A stretch of DNA of 64,000 nucleotides from the NCBI GenBank assembly GCA_035308565.1, contig DATGGK010000184.1, positions 1 to 64,000 of the forward strand, given 5' to 3'. Under the pieces are notes generated by a model that saw nothing but the letters and a program-made list of their open reading frames with translations, was not told the origin of the DNA and ran no database searches. This document shows positions 41,783 to 50,301 of the stretch, in pieces; within the stretch, counting starts at the first letter, position 1; each line of letters starts with the position of its first letter. The translations under genes and the position numbers were made by a program. This DNA is from JANXLS01 sp035308565 (GTDB lineage Bacteria > Planctomycetota > SZUA-567 > H5-PLA8).

Positions 41783-42028
41783 CTAGTGCTTCTGAACGTT
41801 CACTTCAACTGTCTGAATTCGAATAGTACCGCTGTCTTCGACATACTCAATACATACGCGCCTGCCGTCGGGCAAAGTGCCATTTATTTCGCATCGTCCC
41901 CGACTCTTATTCAACGGAATGCTGATATTCGCTCGAATTTCCCCTTCCAAAAGCGAATCTACTTCGGACTGAATCAATCCGAAATCGAGACGGTCTTCGT
42001 CTGCGCTGGAATTCCAAATAAACTTCAT
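41783..42028 (-). CDS. Hypothetical 81-residue protein
   Basis: No family recognised. Start ATG at 42028, chosen for GGGAGGGG about nine bases upstream. The sequence is mostly beta strands (IRANISIPL, CEINGTLPDGRRVCIEYVED, TIRIQTVEVNV) with an acidic N-terminal helix. It sits 19 bases upstream of the 131-residue gene on the same strand and 60 bases after the broken Uma2 gene, so the three probably form one unit. Confidence 0.5.
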   Translation of the reverse strand: MKFIWNSSADEDRLDFGLIQSEVDSLLEGEIRANISIPLNKSRGRCEINGTLPDGRRVCIEYVEDSGTIRIQTVEVNVQKH

Positions 42029-42088
42029 TCCGACAAGCCCCTCCCTTGGCGGATCTGCTGAACTATGCCGCAATATCTTCCACAAAAT

Positions 42089-42613
42089 TTACCGCTTGCC
42101 GAAGATCTCGTCCACGCTGATGCGCCAGCCCGGAACCGCCGGCTCTGCGTCCGCGATTTGACCTCGATTGAATACAATCTTTGCATGCATCGCCGATATT
42201 CGATAACAATTCACGCACGCGCCGCGCGTATCGACGTCCCAAACCACCAGCGTGCCCGCTTCAAAGTAATCAAGACGTTTGGCCGTCATCTCAAGTTCGG
42301 CTTGCGTGCCATAGTCGCACTCGCTTCGAATCTCCGCAGCAAATGTTGGCGGGCCGGAAATGAATTTCATCGGATCGCGCGGAGGCGGGCCGAGATAAAA
42401 GGATACGTCTGGTGAAAACGATTCGCGGCCTGAATAAAGCCGAGGCACGGCATAACCGACATTGCCGCCCATCGCTTCGCCTTTGCCAATCTTCGCGGCA
42501 TGCTAATAGAGTGAGAACAAAAGTCCGCGTGCGAGTTTGCCTGGAAGAAATCCAGCCGCCATCATGCGCACGATCCGCCCGCCTATCAGTTCAGCCTTGC
42601 CCTCAACACGCAT
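42089..42613 (-). pseudogene. Uma2-family gene interrupted by an in-frame TAG
   Basis: Reading from an ATG at 42613, the frame gives MRVEGKAELIGGRIVRMMAA, then KLARGLLFSLY, a TAG at 42505-42503, and continues without a shift as HAAKIGKGEAMGGNVGYAVP, SFSPDVSFYLG, FAAEIRSECDYG and LDYFEAGTLVVWDVD. Both halves are standard Uma2/DUF820: ELI-x-G near the start, the catalytic S-P-D, the E-I-R-S motif and A-G-x-x-x-V-W-x-V-D. The family N-terminus seems to extend a few codons further upstream (TLDDL), but no start codon is visible there. It is best read as a gene inactivated by a single amber codon. The 127-codon distal frame from 42472 would lack the N-terminal third. Confidence 0.75.
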
Positions 42614-42691
42614 CAAGTCATCGAGTGTTGCAGGTTTATTTCGAGTTATCGGTTCAGCCGCAAGCCGTCGGCGATCCGGCGAGATAAAGAG

Positions 42692-43915
42692 CTATTTCTT
42701 CAACAACCTCCGCGCCTCTTCGCAATCCTTGTCCCCGCGCCCGCTCAGGCACACCACAATCACTTTGTCCTTGCCCATTTCTTTCGCCAGCCGAACCGTG
42801 TGCGCGATGGCGTGCGAACTTTCCAGCGCGGGGATGATTCCTTCCGTGCGCGCGAGCAATTGAAACGCGTCGAGCGCTTCGCTGTCGGTGATGCCAAAAT
42901 ATTCCGCGCGCCCGATGTCCTTCAGCCACGCGTGCTCCGGCCCGACGCCGGGATAATCCAGTCCCGCCGAGACCGAATGAACTTGCGCCGTCTGCCCGTC
43001 GTCGTCCTGCAAGACGTACGTTTTCATGCCGTGCAAAATGCCCGGCTTGCCCATGGCCAGCGTGGCCGCGTGCTGCTGCGTGTGAATGCCGTGCCCGGCG
43101 GCTTCGACGCCGACGAGCCGCACAGTTTTGTCCGCGATGAACGAATAGAAAATCCCCATCGCGTTGCTGCCGCCGCCGACGCACGCGACGACCGCGTCGG
43201 GCAAGCGGCCTTCGATCTTCAGCGTCTGCTCGCGCGCTTCGCGCCCAATCACCGCCTGAAAATCGCGCACCATCATCGGAAACGGATGCGGGCCCATCAC
43301 CGACCCGATGATGTAATGCGTCGAACGCACCGACGCCATCCAATCGCGCATCGCTTCGTTGCAGGCATCTTTGAGTGTGCGCTGTCCGCTCTCGACGGGC
43401 ACGACTTTTGTGCCGAGCAATTCCATGCGAAACACGTTCAGCGCCTGCCGCCGCACGTCTTCGGCGCCCATGTAAACCGTGCATTCCATACCGAAGAGCG
43501 CCGCAGCCGTTGCGGTCGCGACGCCGTGCTGTCCGGCTCCGGTTTCGGCGATCACGCGCCGCTTGCCCATGCGCCGCGTGAGCAGCGCCTGCCCCAACGT
43601 GTTGTTAATTTTGTGCGCGCCAGTGTGATTGAGGTCCTCGCGCTTGAGATAAATCTTCGCGCCGCCGCAGTGCGCCGTCAACCGCGCGGCGAGCGTCAGC
43701 GGATTGGGCCGCCCGACATAATCGCGCAGCAGCCCGTCAAGTTCCGCCTTGAACGCCGGATCGTTCTTCGATTCCGCATAGTGCCGCGCCAATTCCTCGC
43801 ACGCCGGCATCAGCGTCTCAGGAATAAAGCGCCCGCCGTAACCGGCCTCGCCGCCAAAATACCCGCGCGCGTCCGGCTGAACCGAAACCGCCGCGTCCAA
43901 TGTTGCCGTGCTCAA
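42692..43915 (-). CDS. trpB: Tryptophan synthase beta chain
   Basis: 407 residues. A PLP enzyme joining indole and serine to tryptophan. Visible: FGGEAGYGGRFIPETLMPA, GRPNPLTLAARL, KREDLNHTGAHKINN (the Schiff-base Lys), ETGAGQHGVATATAAALFG, VYMGAEDVRRQALNVFRM, the phosphate loop CVGGGSNAMGIF and GVGPEHAWLKD. This is the TrpB1 type. Start is a TTG at 43915, supported by GGGAGG eight bases upstream. trpA, trpC and trpF are not adjacent, so the trp genes are dispersed or trpB stands alone. Confidence 0.96.
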   Translation of the reverse strand: MSTATLDAAVSVQPDARGYFGGEAGYGGRFIPETLMPACEELARHYAESKNDPAFKAELDGLLRDYVGRPNPLTLAARLTAHCGGAKIYLKREDLNHTGAHKINNTLGQALLTRRMGKRRVIAETGAGQHGVATATAAALFGMECTVYMGAEDVRRQALNVFRMELLGTKVVPVESGQRTLKDACNEAMRDWMASVRSTHYIIGSVMGPHPFPMMVRDFQAVIGREAREQTLKIEGRLPDAVVACVGGGSNAMGIFYSFIADKTVRLVGVEAAGHGIHTQQHAATLAMGKPGILHGMKTYVLQDDDGQTAQVHSVSAGLDYPGVGPEHAWLKDIGRAEYFGITDSEALDAFQLLARTEGIIPALESSHAIAHTVRLAKEMGKDKVIVVCLSGRGDKDCEEARRLLKK

Positions 43916-44144
43916 AACAAAAGCCTCCCAATTCGCCGCGCGAATTTTAGCGGCGCACTCTAATTAAAGAAACGAAATTTAACCTGCGGAATGAAGCGTG
44001 GAAATTGCGATGTCATGCACACCACTGTCCAAAACGGACGCGCGAAGCGCGCCGCCGCTGGCATGCGCCGCTTTTGCAGCGCGGCATCGAATTCTTCCAG
44101 CACGCGCTAATCGCCTGTCAATTTCATTCGACAGCGCAAGCCCG

Positions 44145-46208
44145 CTACTCCTGCGTCCTCAACACCACATTATCAATCGCACACGCACATTGGTGCGCCT
44201 GAATCGCCAGCTTCCCCTTCTGCTGCGACAGCCCCGTGCTCGCCAGCGTGCACGCCGCCACTCCATTCAACCTCAGCGTGGCGTTCTCGCCGTCGATCGC
44301 CAGATCGACGTGCATCGCGCCGTCCTTCGACGCCGGCACTTTCGCCCCCGCGCTCTTCGCGCCGGTTTTGTCCTGCAAGCTCACTTCCGTCTTCCCGTCG
44401 GCGCCCGCTTCGAACGACACGATCGCGCTTTGCTGATCGCCGCCAAATTCGCACGTCAAAAACCAGCCTTCGCCAAGCTGCGACAATTCCAGATCGAAAC
44501 CCAAGCGCGCTTTGTCGAGCGGGAAAAGACCGCCGATGCTCTCCGGCTTCAAAAACGTCTCGCCGCCGTCCGCGCTCTCCAGCACGTATTTGCCGTCCTG
44601 CGTCAGCCAGCTTCCCGACACCGCTTCCCAATGCGTCTGCTGGCGCCAGTCGCTGAAATCGTAAAAGTGCAGGTTCTTCGAATCGCTCAACAACCCCGCC
44701 ATCACCACCGCCGGCGGCGTCTTGCCCGGATTTTTCAGCGCCGCTTCCGACGCCGCTTTCGCCGCGTCTTTGCGTCCCAGCAACTGCCACAAGCAGCCCA
44801 GTTCCGCGTGCCGGTTGCTCAGTTCCAGCGTGTCCAGCGTCGCGATGAAATCTTTCGGCTCGATCGCTTTGAGATTCACCGACAGATCGATCACCCCGCC
44901 CTGAGTCGAACCCGCGCCCGCGCCGATTTGCACGCTCGCCATCAATCCTTTGACCCGCGCCAGCGTCCCTTCGATTTTCTTCTGCGCGAAGACGATCCGC
45001 ACGTCTTCGCCCGCCGCCGCTTTTTTCGCGCGCGCCGCTTCGATCTCATCCAGCAGCCCGCCGGCCACCAGCGTTTGCAAATGCAGCGTGGACACATCCC
45101 CCGACCAGCGCGTCCCCGATAATTCGCCCAGCACGCCTTCCAACACCGTGCGCGCTTCGTCCAACTGCCCGCGCCCAATCGCGTCCAGCGCCTTGGCCTT
45201 CGCGCCCTCCGCAACCGTCGCCGTGCGCTCGTCGATCTGCTCCAGAATGTCGCGCGCCTTCGCGCCGTACGGCCCCGCCGGATCGTTTGAAATCAGGTTT
45301 GTGCAGCGCTGAAACACCGCTTGAAATCGTTTCGCCTCCAGCGCGCTGCGCGCCTGATTCAGCGCCAATTCAAACGCCGCGTTGGAAATTTTCGTCGTGT
45401 CCTCAAGCGTGCTGCGCGCGCGCTTCGCAAAATCGCTCTCCGCCTGATCGGCCGGCAGAGCAGACAGGAACGATTGCAGCGCGCTCTTCGCACCAAGCAG
45501 ATTCCCGGAAGCCATCGCGCGCTCCTTCGTGGCCAGTGCTTTCTTGAATTGATCTTCGACGGATATGACCAACTTGTTCGCAGTCCCGCCTTTAGGCGGC
45601 TCAGTCGCCGAATCATTTGAAGGCGTGGTCACAAGCGAAGAGGCCGCGCGATCTGTCGTGACGCTCGTCCGCGTTTTAGCCGCCGCCGTTGCGTTCCCTG
45701 TGTTTTGCACCTGTTGTTGAGTGCGCCAATAAAAGTACCCTCCCGCGCAAACCGCCAGAAAACACAGCAACACCGCCGAGCCGTGATGATGATCCTGACG
45801 CCGCGGCCGCCGCGCGCGAGCTTTCGCGCGCACCTCCTTCAACGCCCGATCGACGATGATCGCTTCGACCTGGCTCGAAATCCCCTCCATTAATACTTGC
45901 GTCTCGTCCAGCTTCTCGCTGCTGTCGTCTTCACAATAGATCAGCGTCGTCTTGCCGATGGTGATGCGGTCGTTGTGCTTGAGCGCCTGGCGATTGACGC
46001 GCAGCCCGTTGACGAAGGTCCCGTTGGCGCTGTCGAGGTCCTCGATCACGCCCTGCCCGCGTTCCAACACGATGCGGCAGTGCTGCCGCGACGCGCGCTC
46101 CTCGCTGAGCTGGATCGCGTTGCTCTCATGCCTCCCAATCGACAGCGGGCCGTTCACTTCGTATTCCTTCACGGCCAACTTGGGACTGATCGCGATCAGG
46201 ACGGGCAT
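44145..46208 (-). CDS. FHA-domain membrane protein with helical repeats and lectin-like C-terminus
   Basis: 687 residues. The N-terminal FHA domain (residues 5-95) shows LSIGRHESNAIQLSEERASRQH and DLDSANGTFVNGLRV, the phosphothreonine-binding residues. A basic stretch, one transmembrane helix (GSAVLLCFLAVCAGGYFYW), a long Ala-rich helical region with TPR-like periodicity and a C-terminal beta-sandwich follow (LHFYDFSDWRQQTHWEAVSG to AIQAHQCACAIDNVVLRT, similar to LamG/DUF1080-type jelly rolls). Topology suggests a cytoplasmic FHA linked to an extracytoplasmic module. No Ser/Thr kinase is nearby. GGAG is only two to three bases from the ATG at 46208. Confidence 0.72.
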   Translation of the reverse strand: MPVLIAISPKLAVKEYEVNGPLSIGRHESNAIQLSEERASRQHCRIVLERGQGVIEDLDSANGTFVNGLRVNRQALKHNDRITIGKTTLIYCEDDSSEKLDETQVLMEGISSQVEAIIVDRALKEVRAKARARRPRRQDHHHGSAVLLCFLAVCAGGYFYWRTQQQVQNTGNATAAAKTRTSVTTDRAASSLVTTPSNDSATEPPKGGTANKLVISVEDQFKKALATKERAMASGNLLGAKSALQSFLSALPADQAESDFAKRARSTLEDTTKISNAAFELALNQARSALEAKRFQAVFQRCTNLISNDPAGPYGAKARDILEQIDERTATVAEGAKAKALDAIGRGQLDEARTVLEGVLGELSGTRWSGDVSTLHLQTLVAGGLLDEIEAARAKKAAAGEDVRIVFAQKKIEGTLARVKGLMASVQIGAGAGSTQGGVIDLSVNLKAIEPKDFIATLDTLELSNRHAELGCLWQLLGRKDAAKAASEAALKNPGKTPPAVVMAGLLSDSKNLHFYDFSDWRQQTHWEAVSGSWLTQDGKYVLESADGGETFLKPESIGGLFPLDKARLGFDLELSQLGEGWFLTCEFGGDQQSAIVSFEAGADGKTEVSLQDKTGAKSAGAKVPASKDGAMHVDLAIDGENATLRLNGVAACTLASTGLSQQKGKLAIQAHQCACAIDNVVLRTQE

Positions 46209-46475
46209 GGCTCCTTTCGGCCGCGGCGCGGCGCTAATGTTGCATTACTTTAATCGGTAATTCATCGCCTTCCACAGCCGACTCATCCATTCATACTGAC
46301 ATACTCTCACGCGTTCATTCTTCGCGCGCCAAATCTCCAATAAAATCTGCATCCAGACCCCTTCCTCGCGCGTTCCCGTTTTCGAAAAGCGCTCGCAATC
46401 GTGCAAAAATGCGGTAAGCGAGAGTCTTTGCCGGGCACACAAAAACCAAACAGAATTCAAGAAAGGGTTTTCGCC

Positions 46476-47627
46476 ATGCGCCACAAACGCCTCGTTCGTC
46501 CGCTTGCCATGCTCTTCCTTCCCGTCCTGCTGGTGATGTTGACCGGCGCCGACCACCGCGACGCCCCCGGATTGCAATTCGATCCCGCCTCCGACATCAA
46601 CGACGTGTACGCCTTCGTCAACGCCAACGACAACAACGTTGTCCTGGCCATGACCGTGAATCCGTTCACGGCGCCGGGCCTCAACCCCGTCTTCTCCTCG
46701 GACACGCTGTATCAATTCAAGATCGACCAGAACGGCGACGGTGTTGAAGACCTGGTGATTCAAATCACTTTCGACAAACCCTCCGGCAAATCCTCCAACG
46801 CGACGCAGCATTTCACCCTGGTCGGCCCTGTCAAGCCCGCCAAAACCGGCGCGATCAACACCCTTGTCAAGGCTACAACGAGCATCACCGGCCCCATCGA
46901 CAACACTGTCGCCGGAAATTTCGTCACCGACAGTTCCGGCATCAAAGTCTTCGCTGGCGCGCGCGACGACCCGTTCTTCTTCGACTTCATCGCCTTCGTC
47001 AACGGCAACCAATACCGCAATCCGGGCGTCGATTTCTTCGCCGGCATGAACGTCTCCGTCATCGCCGTCGAACTGCCCGCGTCCATGCTGACCAAGGGCG
47101 GCAATTCCATCAACATCTGGGGCACCACCAGTCTGCCCAGCAGCGACAAACGCGCCATCAAAGCCGCCGCCAAAGGCGACATCCCCGTGCTTGAGGAAGG
47201 TCCTGTGAAAACCTTCGTCCAGTTCGACCGCATGGGCCGTCCCGCCATCAACACCGTGCTGATTAACCCGGAACACAAGGACGCCTTCAACGCCGCCGTT
47301 CCGTCGGAAGACAAAGCGCTCTTTCGCAACGACGTGGTGGCGCACATCTTGGCTCTCAACGGCGGCGATCAGGCGCACGCCAACACCACCGCCGACGTGC
47401 TGATGCCGGATGTGCTCACGCTCGACGTCACTAAAACCGCCGGCTTCAACGCCGCCCTCAACGGCCGCCGCCCCGAAGACGACGTGATCGACGCCGAACT
47501 CAACATCCTCACCAAAGGCGCCGTCAAAGGCGACAACGTCAACGCCAACGACGTGCCGTTTTTGACCGACTTCCCTTTCTTCGCCCCGCCGCATCAGGCG
47601 CATGAGGGTGTGCCGGCGCGGAATTGA
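46476..47627 (+). CDS. Exported DUF4331-family protein
   Basis: 383 residues from the ATG at 46476 (AAAGGG eight bases upstream). A signal peptide (LVRPLAMLFLPVLLVMLTGA) is followed by the DUF4331 hallmark ADHRDAPGLQFDPASDINDVYAFVN at the mature N-terminus. Other family stretches are DDPFFFDFIAFVNG, FAGMNVSVIAVELP, FDRMGRPAINTVLI and GRRPEDDVIDAELNIL. The function of DUF4331 is unknown; it is a large beta-propeller-like secreted domain. It seems to be a single gene with a terminator at 47804-47827. Confidence 0.8.
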   Translation: MRHKRLVRPLAMLFLPVLLVMLTGADHRDAPGLQFDPASDINDVYAFVNANDNNVVLAMTVNPFTAPGLNPVFSSDTLYQFKIDQNGDGVEDLVIQITFDKPSGKSSNATQHFTLVGPVKPAKTGAINTLVKATTSITGPIDNTVAGNFVTDSSGIKVFAGARDDPFFFDFIAFVNGNQYRNPGVDFFAGMNVSVIAVELPASMLTKGGNSINIWGTTSLPSSDKRAIKAAAKGDIPVLEEGPVKTFVQFDRMGRPAINTVLINPEHKDAFNAAVPSEDKALFRNDVVAHILALNGGDQAHANTTADVLMPDVLTLDVTKTAGFNAALNGRRPEDDVIDAELNILTKGAVKGDNVNANDVPFLTDFPFFAPPHQAHEGVPARN

Positions 47628-47707
47628 ACTCGCCTCGACTGGGTTTTGTCAGATGGGAGCCGGAGGCAAAGGAATTTTGGGTTGTTCCGTTGTCACTCGC
47701 ATGCGCT

Positions 47708-47750
47708 CCGACTCCCGATTTCTGATCCCTGGCCCCTGACTCCTGACCTT
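47708..47750. repeat. Heptad repeat (CCCCTGA/CTCCTGA type)
   Basis: Degenerate units GACTCCC, GATTTCT, GATCCCT, GGCCCCT, GACTCCT, GACCTT in the DUF4331-tig spacer. Confidence 0.55.
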
Positions 47751-47803
47751 GACGCTGCCCGTTTCTGCCCCTATAAACCCCGGGCACTTTGTGGTAAATT
47801 ACC

Positions 47804-47827
47804 AGCCCCGTGCCGCACGGGGCTTTT
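47804..47827 (+). terminator. Terminator between the DUF4331 gene and tig
   Basis: AGCCCCGTG (47804-47812), loop CCG, CACGGGGCT (47816-47824), then TTTT. It lies 53 bases before the tig start, so it could also act as an attenuator for tig. Confidence 0.7.
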
Positions 47828-47879
47828 CGTTTAACGCTTATTTTGGCGGCGCAGATTTTTCAGAAGGGAACCGTACACT

Positions 47880-49454
47880 GTGGCAGAAGAAAGCGAAGGC
47901 GGAAAGAAAGCGCCGCTGACCGTCAGCACCGTCGTCAAAGACGGCGGGCTGTGGGAGAAATCGGTCAGCGTGACCGTTGCGGCGGAGGAAGTCAACAAGG
48001 AACACAACGCCGTCGTGGGCAGTTTTTCAGGCGCGGTCAACCTGCCTGGTTTTCGCCCGGGAAAAGTGCCGCGCGATGTGATTGAGAAACGCTTCGGCGC
48101 GGACATCCGCAAGCAGCTCACCGCCAACCTCGTGGAACGTGCTTTCGCCGCGGCGCTCGAAAAGGAAAATCTGAAAGCCATTGGCGAACCCGAAGTGACG
48201 GAGGCCGAAAAACTCATTGCGACAAAGGGCCAGCCGTTCAGTTTCGAATTCAAAACCGAAGTAATGCCGCAATTCGAATTGCCGCCGTACACCGGATTGA
48301 AAGGCGAGCAGGAAGAGATCGACGTGCTGCCCGAGGAGATTGAGCACGCCATCAATGCGCTGCGTGAACGCTTCGCCGAAGAAGTGCCCGCCGAGGAAGG
48401 CCACGCGATTATCGAAAAAGACAACGCAACAGGTGTGCTGCGCGTGCTGGTCGATGGCAATGAAGTGCACAAGGAAGAGGACGCGCATCTGCTTTGCGTG
48501 CAAGGGCACGTCTTCGGCGCGTATGCGCATCTGGGTTCGAAATTTTTGCTGGGCGCGAAAGCCGGCGAAAAGCGCGCCGTGGACGAGGCGCTGGCGGGGA
48601 ATTTCCCGGTCGAAGAACATCGCAACAAAAAAGCCACGATCGAATTTGAAGTGAAGTCGATCAAAACGGTGCGCCTGCCGGCCGTGGACGACGAACTCGC
48701 CAAGAATCTGGGCTTCCCGGACCTGGCGGCGCTCAACGACAAAATCCGTTCGTCGCTGTTGGAAAAAATCGGCGACACGATCAAAACGCGCGTGCGCGAA
48801 GAGATCCTCAAGCAGATCATCGAGAAGGTCAATTTCGAAATGCCTCCGAAAATGCTGGCGCGCGCGGCGTCGGAAAACATGGTTCAGAGCATTCAATACC
48901 TCGCGCAGATGGGTGTACAGCCCGGCGCCATTGGCCTGACGCCGGAGAAGATGGCGGACAATTCCCAGAGCGCGGGCGTGGCCGAACTCAAACGCTATTT
49001 CACGCTTTCCGCCATCGCCGACAAGGAAAACATCACCGCCGAAGAAGAGGAAGTGGACGAATACATCGTGGGCCTGGCACGGCGCCAGAACGTGAAGGCG
49101 CAGGATCTTTTCGACCGCCTCGCCGCGGAAGGCAAAATCCCGCAGATCGAAGCCGACATCCGCTTGAGGAAAGCCATCGATTTCGTGCTCGACGCCGCTG
49201 AAATCGCCGTTGTGCCGCGCAAGCCCTTCCCGAAGGAACACGAACACGAACACGAACACGACGAACACGCGCCGGGGCATGAGCATGGGCACGAGCATGG
49301 TCATGAACACGGCGAGCATGCCGAACAAGGCCACGAGCATGGTCATGAAACCGGCGAACATGCGGAACATGGGCATGAGCACGCCGAACACGAGCACGGT
49401 GATCATGGCCACGAACATGGTCACGAAGAACACGGGCACGAGCACGGAGCATAG
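47880..49454 (+). CDS. tig: Trigger factor with a histidine-rich C-terminal tail
   Basis: 524 residues from a GTG at 47880. The ribosome-binding domain has the signature GFRPGKVPRDVIEKRFG. The middle PPIase (FKBP-like) domain is short and lacks the usual FKBP active-site residues. The C-terminal chaperone arm (DDELAKNLGF to AIDFVLDAA) is normal. The last 70 or so residues are an extra tail of His alternating with Glu and Gly (EHEHEHEHDEH, GHEHGHEHGHEHG), with about 30 histidines. Trigger factor normally lacks this; SlyD and HypB have comparable nickel-binding tails. clpP follows 106 bases downstream on the same strand, the common tig-clpP order. Confidence 0.93.
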   Translation: MAEESEGGKKAPLTVSTVVKDGGLWEKSVSVTVAAEEVNKEHNAVVGSFSGAVNLPGFRPGKVPRDVIEKRFGADIRKQLTANLVERAFAAALEKENLKAIGEPEVTEAEKLIATKGQPFSFEFKTEVMPQFELPPYTGLKGEQEEIDVLPEEIEHAINALRERFAEEVPAEEGHAIIEKDNATGVLRVLVDGNEVHKEEDAHLLCVQGHVFGAYAHLGSKFLLGAKAGEKRAVDEALAGNFPVEEHRNKKATIEFEVKSIKTVRLPAVDDELAKNLGFPDLAALNDKIRSSLLEKIGDTIKTRVREEILKQIIEKVNFEMPPKMLARAASENMVQSIQYLAQMGVQPGAIGLTPEKMADNSQSAGVAELKRYFTLSAIADKENITAEEEEVDEYIVGLARRQNVKAQDLFDRLAAEGKIPQIEADIRLRKAIDFVLDAAEIAVVPRKPFPKEHEHEHEHDEHAPGHEHGHEHGHEHGEHAEQGHEHGHETGEHAEHGHEHAEHEHGDHGHEHGHEEHGHEHGA

Positions 49455-49456
49455 AA

Positions 49457-49530
49457 ACGTGCAGGCGAGACGCCTGCACCACGAGACACTTGCAGGCTGG
49501 AAGCCTGCACCACAATACTCAGGACTCAGG
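49457..49530. repeat. Palindromes and heptad repeat between tig and clpP
   Basis: GTGCAGGCGAGACGCCTGCAC, related GCAGGCTGGAAGCCTGCAC, then ACTCAGG heptads (49511-49530). The middle unit resembles the element at 13543-13564. Confidence 0.6.
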
Positions 49531-49560
49531 ACTCAGCATTTTCAACTCAGGATTAAAATC

Positions 49561-50136
49561 ATGGCCATCATCCCCAATGTGATCGAACGAACCGGACGCG
49601 GCGAACGAGGCTGGGACATCTACAGCCGCCTGTTGAAGGACCGCATCATTTTCCTGGGCGAAGAAATCAACGAATTCACCGCCACGACGATTGTCGCGGA
49701 GATGCTCTACTTGCAGCTTGAAAACAAGGAAGCCGACATCGAGCTGTACATCATGTCGCCCGGCGGATCGGTGACCGCGGGTTTGGCGATCTACGACACG
49801 ATGCAGCACGTCACCAACGACATCGCGACGTATTGCGTGGGCCAGGCCGCGAGCATGGGCGCATTCCTGCTGGCCGCGGGCACCAAAGGCAAGCGCTTTG
49901 CGCTCCCCAACGCGCGCATCATGATTCATCAGCCGTGGGGCGGCGCACAAGGCACCGCCGCGGACATTGTGATTCAAGCGGAAGAAATCATCCGCCTCAA
50001 GCGCTCATTGAACGAACTCTACGCCAAGCACACCGGCCTGAGCGTCGAGCGCATCGCCAAAGACAGTGACCGCGATTTTTTCATGTCGCCGGATCAGGCG
50101 AAGGAGTATGGGCTGATCGACGAAGTGCTGCGATAA
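49561..50136 (+). CDS. clpP: ATP-dependent Clp protease proteolytic subunit
   Basis: 191 residues. Serine peptidase S14. The catalytic triad is visible: Ser in VGQAASMGAFLLAAG, His in ARIMIHQPWGG and Asp in KDSDRDFFMSPDQAKEYG. The N-terminal axial loop NVIERTGRGERGWDIYSRLL and the hydrophobic-patch helix are conserved. It forms a tetradecamer with ClpX or ClpA, neither of which is in the window. It lies downstream of tig, from which it is separated by palindromic repeats that may affect the relative expression of the two. Confidence 0.96.
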   Translation: MAIIPNVIERTGRGERGWDIYSRLLKDRIIFLGEEINEFTATTIVAEMLYLQLENKEADIELYIMSPGGSVTAGLAIYDTMQHVTNDIATYCVGQAASMGAFLLAAGTKGKRFALPNARIMIHQPWGGAQGTAADIVIQAEEIIRLKRSLNELYAKHTGLSVERIAKDSDRDFFMSPDQAKEYGLIDEVLR

Positions 50137-50155
50137 GGACCTTTCGCACCGCGTA

Positions 50156-50182
50156 TAGGCCATATATGCGTTATAGGGCCTA
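50156..50182. repeat. 9-bp tandem repeat, three units of TAGGNNNTA type
   Basis: TAGGCCATA, TATGCGTTA, TAGGGCCTA, 20 bases after the clpP stop. Confidence 0.7.
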
Positions 50183-50205
50183 TGGGCCGGTCGAACGCAG
50201 ACTTC

Positions 50206-50233
50206 TTGACACGCCCGGCTCAACCGGTACAAT
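50206..50233 (+). promoter_or_regulatory. Strong sigma-70-like promoter of the Rrf2 gene
   Basis: -35 TTGACA (50206-50211, perfect), 16-base spacer, -10 TACAAT (50228-50233). It gives a leader of about 60 bases. Confidence 0.75.
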
Positions 50234-50236
50234 TCA

Positions 50237-50250
50237 GGACAAGTTTATCC
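50237..50250. promoter_or_regulatory. Candidate Rrf2 operator at the transcription start
   Basis: Imperfect palindrome GGACAAGTTTATCC (GGA-x-AA..TT-x-TCC, 10 of 14 symmetric) just after the -10 box, well placed for autorepression. Confidence 0.4.
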
Positions 50251-50301
50251 GGAAATCGTGCATTGTGGACGATTCACTCTGGATGGAGGCACTGTCCTGA
50301 A

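Noticed and set aside
42000..42700. TAG read as pyrrolysine and TAA as a recoded sense codon
   Set aside because: TAG and TAA terminate several intact genes in the window, and the interrupted genes belong to families without pyrrolysine. Nonsense mutation is simpler.
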